From: Pseudomonadota bacterium
Lineage (GTDB): Bacteria > Myxococcota_A > UBA796 > UBA9615
Assembly (NCBI GenBank): GCA_024229515.1
Contig: JAAESI010000009.1
Span: 1 to 35,658 of the forward strand
Length of the DNA stretch: 35,658 bases
Reading direction: 5' to 3'
Each line of letters starts with the position of its first letter. The stretch's first letter is position 1. Shown one piece after another: positions 32,819-35,658 of this stretch. The position numbers were made by a program, and so were the translations under genes. Under the pieces are notes generated by a model. It ran no database searches. It saw only the letters and a program-made list of their open reading frames with translations, and had not been told where the DNA came from.

Positions 32819-33612
32819 TGGACGCGGCGACCGACTCCCTCAAGGGCTACCTGGCCCTCGTCCGATCCTTTGTCGTCAAGGACATCCGCACCCGGTACGT
32901 CGGCTCCCTGATGGGCTTTTTCTGGACGGTGGTGCACCCGCTGCTGGAGCTGCTCATCTACACGTTCGTCTTCACGGTGATCCTCCGGGTCAGCTTCGAA
33001 GACCACTACTCCACCGGCACCAACGCGCTGTTCCTGTTCGCGGGCATGGTCCCCTGGTTCAGCGTGTCCGAGTCGCTGACCCGGTCGACGGTGACGATCC
33101 GGGAGAACGCGCACCTCATCAAGCGGGTCCGGTTCCCGTCCTCGGTGCTGCCGACCTACATCAACCTGTCCGAGGGCTTCAACCAGCTCATCCGCTTCGC
33201 CCTGCTGTTCGGGGCCGCGATCATCGTCGGTCAGGGGCTGAGCTGGCACCTGCTGATCCTCATCCCGGTGCTCTTGCTGCAGCTGCTGTTCACCCAGGGG
33301 CTGAGCCTCTTCCTGGCGGCGACGCAGGTGTTCTTCAAGGACACCCAGCACCTGCTGGCTCCGCTGCTGATGATCTGGCTGTTCATCACGCCGATCTTCT
33401 ACCCGGCGCGGTACTTCCCGCAGGAGTTCAGCCCGGTGCTGATGCTGAACCCGCTGAGCCACCTCGTCGGCATCTACCGGGAGTTGATCCTCAACCACCG
33501 ACTGCCGCACTGGGGCTCCGTGGTCATCTTCGCCACCTGCGCGGGGCTCGCGTACACGCTGGGCTCGTTGCTGTTCAAGCGGCACAGCCAGCGGTTCCCG
33601 GACCTCGTCTGA
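32812..33612 (+). CDS. wzm: Polysaccharide ABC exporter permease, Wzm-like (ABC-2 type)
   Basis: 266 aa, the normal length for the family. Hallmarks are the amphipathic N-terminus FVVKDIRTRYVGSLMGFFWT, a first helix ending VHPLLELLIYTFVFTVIL, LIKRVRFPSSVLP after helix 2, and ITPIFYPARYFPQEF with LNPLSHLVGIYRELIL near the C-terminus. Six membrane helices expected. It should pair with the Wzt-like ATPase (26945-28435) to export a polyprenyl-linked glycan. ATG 32812 has GGAG ten bases upstream; ATG 32818 is an alternative. The divergent arrangement and 4.4 kb distance from wzt are unusual because the two are normally adjacent. Confidence 0.92.
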   Translation: MAMDAATDSLKGYLALVRSFVVKDIRTRYVGSLMGFFWTVVHPLLELLIYTFVFTVILRVSFEDHYSTGTNALFLFAGMVPWFSVSESLTRSTVTIRENAHLIKRVRFPSSVLPTYINLSEGFNQLIRFALLFGAAIIVGQGLSWHLLILIPVLLLQLLFTQGLSLFLAATQVFFKDTQHLLAPLLMIWLFITPIFYPARYFPQEFSPVLMLNPLSHLVGIYRELILNHRLPHWGSVVIFATCAGLAYTLGSLLFKRHSQRFPDLV

Positions 33613-33621
33613 GTCGCGTTT

Positions 33622-33655
33622 CCATTGACGTCAGGCCCCTCGCCTAGTTCAATGG
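33622..33655 (+). promoter_or_regulatory. Promoter-like pair framed by an inverted repeat
   Basis: TTGACG (33625-33630), 17 bases, TTCAAT (33648-33653): five and four matches to the -35 and -10 consensus. The two boxes sit inside a perfect inverted repeat CCATTGA (33622-33628) / TCAATGG (33649-33655). This may be the promoter and operator of the injection-system genes that start at 33699, or a hairpin after wzm. Confidence 0.4.
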
Positions 33656-33698
33656 CCGTTCCTCATTGGCCGATGAACCTGGCCCCGGGAGGAAGCAC

Positions 33699-34349
33699 AT
33701 GAGCGCAGGTCCGTGGAGCCCTGGCAAACAGGCCACTCACATTGGTGTCATCGAAGGCATCGTCGTCGACAACAAGGATCCGGAGGGCATCGGCCGCGTG
33801 CTGGTGAAGTACCCCTGGCTTCCCAACGAGATGAAGTCCGCGTGGGCGCGCATGTCGACGCCCATGGCTGGCAACAAGATGGGGTTCGTCATCTACCCCG
33901 AGCCCGACGATGAGGTCCTGCTGGACTTCGTCAACGGCAACGTCCACGAGCCGATCATCCTCGGCAGCCTCTACAACGGCAAAGACAAGCCGCCGTTCGA
34001 CAACGCAGACGGCAAGAACAACATCCGCACGTTCGTCAGCCGGTCGGGCCACGTCTTCGAGGTCGACGACACCGACGGCGCCGAGAAGATCACCATCACC
34101 GACAAGTCCGGCGGCCTGATCATCGAGATGGACTCCAGCAAGGAGACCATCACGGTCACCTCGTCGAAGGACGTCACGTTCAAGGCGGGCGCCAACTTCA
34201 CGGTGGAGGCCAAGGACATCGAGATGAAGGCCGGGAGCAACATCACGCTCAAGGCCGGCTCGAACCTCGAAGCCTCGGCGGGCTCGTCGGCGGACATCAA
34301 GGCCGGCAGCCAGGTGAACGTCAGCGGCGCCACGATCAACCTCAACTAG
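33699..34349 (+). CDS. Phage baseplate protein V-like spike, copy 1 (contractile injection system)
   Basis: 216 aa. Residues ~14-100 form a gpV/gp5-type OB-fold region (GIVVDNKDPEGIGRVLVKYP, YPEPDDEVLLDFVNGN, PIILGSLYNGKDKPPFDN). From ~125 to the end is a beta-helix of eight-residue strands (TFKAGANFTVEAKDIEMKAG, ADIKAGSQVNVSGATI), the trimeric needle seen in phage spikes and VgrG. There is no VgrG N-terminal (gp27-like) domain. A strong GGGAGGAAG precedes ATG 33699. It is paralogous to the next gene and ends eight bases before it. It is probably the puncturing spike of an extracellular contractile injection system or tailocin. Confidence 0.88.
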   Translation: MSAGPWSPGKQATHIGVIEGIVVDNKDPEGIGRVLVKYPWLPNEMKSAWARMSTPMAGNKMGFVIYPEPDDEVLLDFVNGNVHEPIILGSLYNGKDKPPFDNADGKNNIRTFVSRSGHVFEVDDTDGAEKITITDKSGGLIIEMDSSKETITVTSSKDVTFKAGANFTVEAKDIEMKAGSNITLKAGSNLEASAGSSADIKAGSQVNVSGATINLN

Positions 34350-34357
34350 GCGGCGCT

Positions 34358-35020
34358 GTGTCCATCCAGAAGATGATCCAGCCCGAAGCGCTGGCCGAGC
34401 GAATCCTCGGCCTGCACTGCGGCCTCGTCACCGACAACAAGGACCCCGAGGGGATCTACCGGGTCCAGGTGAAGTACGTGACCCCGTCGGACGAGATCAA
34501 GTCCGCGTGGGCCCGCGTGCTGACCAAGATGGGCGGCCCCGAGATGGGCATCGCCTGCCTCCCCGAGCCCGACGACGAGGTGCTGCTCAGCTTCGTCTGC
34601 GGCCACCCCGACATGCCCATCGTCGTCGGCGCCGTGCACAACGGCAAAGACAAGATCCCGTTCGACAACAGCGACGGGAACAACGACGAACGCATCTTCT
34701 ACTCGCGCTCGGACCACCACATCATCTTCAACGACGGTGACGGCGCCGAGTTCATCCAGTGCGAGACCAAGGACGGCAAGACCAACGTCGAGATGAAGAC
34801 GGCCGACGAGCTCATCCACTGGGAAGCCAAGACCGACATCATCTTCAAGATCGGCGCCACCCTCCTCATCGAGGTCGACACCGACATCACCTTCGAAGCC
34901 TCCGCCGGGTACGTGCACCAGGCCGGCAGCGCCGAAAAGATCGAAGCCGACTCCAACATCGACATCAAGGGCTCGGCCGGCGTCAACATCACCTCCGCCG
35001 CGGTGGCCTTCAAAGCGTGA
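34358..35020 (+). CDS. Phage baseplate protein V-like spike, copy 2
   Basis: 220 aa. Same plan as copy 1: OB-fold region (GLVTDNKDPEGIYRVQVKY, LPEPDDEVLLSFVCGH, PIVVGAVHNGKDKIPFDN) and a C-terminal beta-helix (NIDIKGSAGVNITSAAVAF). Aligned by hand, about 66 of 118 positions in the OB half are identical between the copies, while the needles differ. The tandem copies may encode alternative spikes or a heteromeric tip. GTG 34358 lies eight bases after the previous stop. The TGA overlaps a GTG of a small downstream ORF. Confidence 0.88.
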   Translation: MSIQKMIQPEALAERILGLHCGLVTDNKDPEGIYRVQVKYVTPSDEIKSAWARVLTKMGGPEMGIACLPEPDDEVLLSFVCGHPDMPIVVGAVHNGKDKIPFDNSDGNNDERIFYSRSDHHIIFNDGDGAEFIQCETKDGKTNVEMKTADELIHWEAKTDIIFKIGATLLIEVDTDITFEASAGYVHQAGSAEKIEADSNIDIKGSAGVNITSAAVAFKA

Positions 35021-35511
35021 GTGACGAGGACCCGGTCGGAACCCGCCAGGAAGTACGCGCGCACGCGCGTAGGGATCGCGCCCGCGTCACCACCACGATC
35101 GGCGCCGCCGCCTTCGACCAGAGGCACGATTTCCCCGGCTCCATGACCGCGGATCGCCAGGCCCGGCGCCGCCAGAACGGCGTGCTTGATCTCGATACCG
35201 CACGGTCCGGCTTGGCGAACTTCCGAGACATACGGCATGATCCCGGACCCTGGGCGGGGGGCGCAGATCAGCTGCTCCCCGTTTCTTGGTTTTTGCTCTG
35301 GAGGAGCAACGTCAATTGGGTCCCTGATCCAGTGGACGTCAAAAGAGAGAGCATCGGTAGAGGGCGCGCCGCTCGTAGGTCTGAAACTCGTCAGCCACTA
35401 CAGCGTCCGGTCAGGCCTCTGCCGGTCGAGATGATTCACAAACCCGCGCGATTGCGCACCCGCCCTGGGGACTTGGCAGCTCTCAGGGCAAGACCGGATA
35501 CGGAGGATTGA
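35017..35511 (+). CDS. Small Arg-rich ORF between spike and sheath genes, unknown
   Basis: 164 codons. GTG 35017 overlaps the TGA of spike copy 2 (GTGA), and the TGA at 35509-35511 lies five bases before the sheath ATG, an operon-like fit. The product is Arg-rich and Trp-containing (AHARRDRARVTTTIG, WAGGADQLLPVSWFLLW), with no recognised domain. The first ~60 codons use G/C-ending codons like the rest of the genome. After about 35200 rarer codons (ata, aga, agg, cta) become frequent and GC drops, so the 3' half may be non-coding leader or transferred DNA. Real gene or spacer are both open. Confidence 0.4.
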   Translation: MSDEDPVGTRQEVRAHARRDRARVTTTIGAAAFDQRHDFPGSMTADRQARRRQNGVLDLDTARSGLANFRDIRHDPGPWAGGADQLLPVSWFLLWRSNVNWVPDPVDVKRESIGRGRAARRSETRQPLQRPVRPLPVEMIHKPARLRTRPGDLAALRARPDTED

Positions 35512-35516
35512 GCCGG

Positions 35517-35658
35517 ATGCCCAACTACCAGACCCCAGGCGTCTACATTCAGGAGCTCGACTCGGGCAGCAAGCCCCTCGAGGCAGTCTCGACGAGCAAT
35601 GCCGGGTTTATCGGAGTGATTCCGATTTCGGCCTTCTCCGAGATTCGATGGGCGAACA
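35517..35658 (+). CDS. Contractile tail sheath protein, N-terminal fragment (runs off window)
   Basis: First 47 codons only. MPNYQTPGVYIQELDSGSKP followed by LEAVSTSNAGFIGV is the conserved N-terminus of phage-tail-like sheath proteins (Afp2-4/Pvc2-4, tailocin and phage sheath). The sheath contracts to drive the inner tube and spike into a target. ATG 35517 has GGAGG (35502-35506) ten bases upstream. The C-terminal bulk lies beyond the right edge. Together with the two spike genes it marks the beginning of a contractile injection system locus. Confidence 0.9.
   Translation, partial: MPNYQTPGVYIQELDSGSKPLEAVSTSNAGFIGVIPISAFSEIRWAN

Noticed and set aside
35293..35309. TTGCTC/GAGCAA hairpin as an intrinsic terminator
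   Set aside because: The T-run precedes the stem on the plus strand and there is no T-run after it on either strand.
1..35658. CRISPR arrays, tRNA genes, transposases or restriction systems
   Set aside because: No regularly spaced repeats, cloverleaf-like segments or matching protein motifs were found on either strand.

Overview
The window is GC-rich chromosomal DNA (roughly 70% by eye, with third codon positions almost always G or C). It is probably from an uncultured Myxococcota or other former-Deltaproteobacteria lineage. The reasons are a Hanks-type Ser/Thr kinase with an extracytoplasmic TPR-like region, a protein resembling the myxobacterial TIGR04552 family, eight predicted lipoproteins (several with tetra-aspartate runs), and a contractile injection system at the right edge. 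No tRNA, rRNA, CRISPR array, insertion sequence or integrase was recognised. The lineage is an inference from gene content.

Layout. 1-3410 (+): a RelA/SpoT-like TIGR04552-type protein, then a UbiA-like membrane domain joined to a histidine kinase across a one-base frameshift. 3425-7730 (-): class III adenylate cyclase, GT-C glycosyltransferase and DUF218/YdcF protein in an operon, then an Ig-like lipoprotein. 7838-12468 (+): RIO-type kinase with two basic tails, lipoprotein, FkbM methyltransferase, a broken beta-helix adhesin-like gene (one frameshift, one in-frame stop), and a small Cys-rich lipoprotein. 12520-20044 (+): mfd, two parvulin lipoproteins, a SurA-like chaperone and pdxA, closely spaced. 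20107-22467 (-): Ser/Thr kinase. 22515-25512 (+): outer-membrane lipoprotein, HflX GTPase and a two-helix membrane protein. 25522-29322 (-): glycosyltransferase, Wzt-like ABC ATPase with a C-terminal glycan-binding domain, and a tetra-Asp lipoprotein. 29405-30969 (+): two Rossmann-fold oxidoreductases. 30966-32794 (-): lipoprotein and a coiled-coil membrane protein. 32812-33612 (+): Wzm-like permease, the probable partner of Wzt. 33699-35658 (+): two tandem gpV-like spike proteins, a small unknown ORF and the start of a contractile tail-sheath gene.

How the parts fit. The 12.5-20 kb block combines transcription-coupled repair with an envelope-folding set (three peptidyl-prolyl isomerase-family proteins) and keeps the surA-pdxA link known from proteobacteria. 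Wzt, Wzm, the adjacent glycosyltransferase and perhaps the GT-C enzyme suggest export of a cell-surface polysaccharide. The right edge enters a contractile injection system whose main part lies outside the window.

The most notable observations are: (1) the UbiA-like/histidine kinase reading frame, whose kinase half has no start codon before its phospho-acceptor His; (2) an hflX whose conserved N-terminus has no ATG/GTG/TTG but a well-placed Shine-Dalgarno before an ATC; (3) an identical C-terminal GDDDDSAL on two unrelated lipoproteins; (4) TANNNT boxes six to seven bases from start codons, suggesting leaderless mRNAs; (5) convergent genes whose stop codons lie inside shared palindromes; and (6) tandem spike genes placed ahead of the sheath. 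Function assignments rest on motif recognition only; no database search was run.
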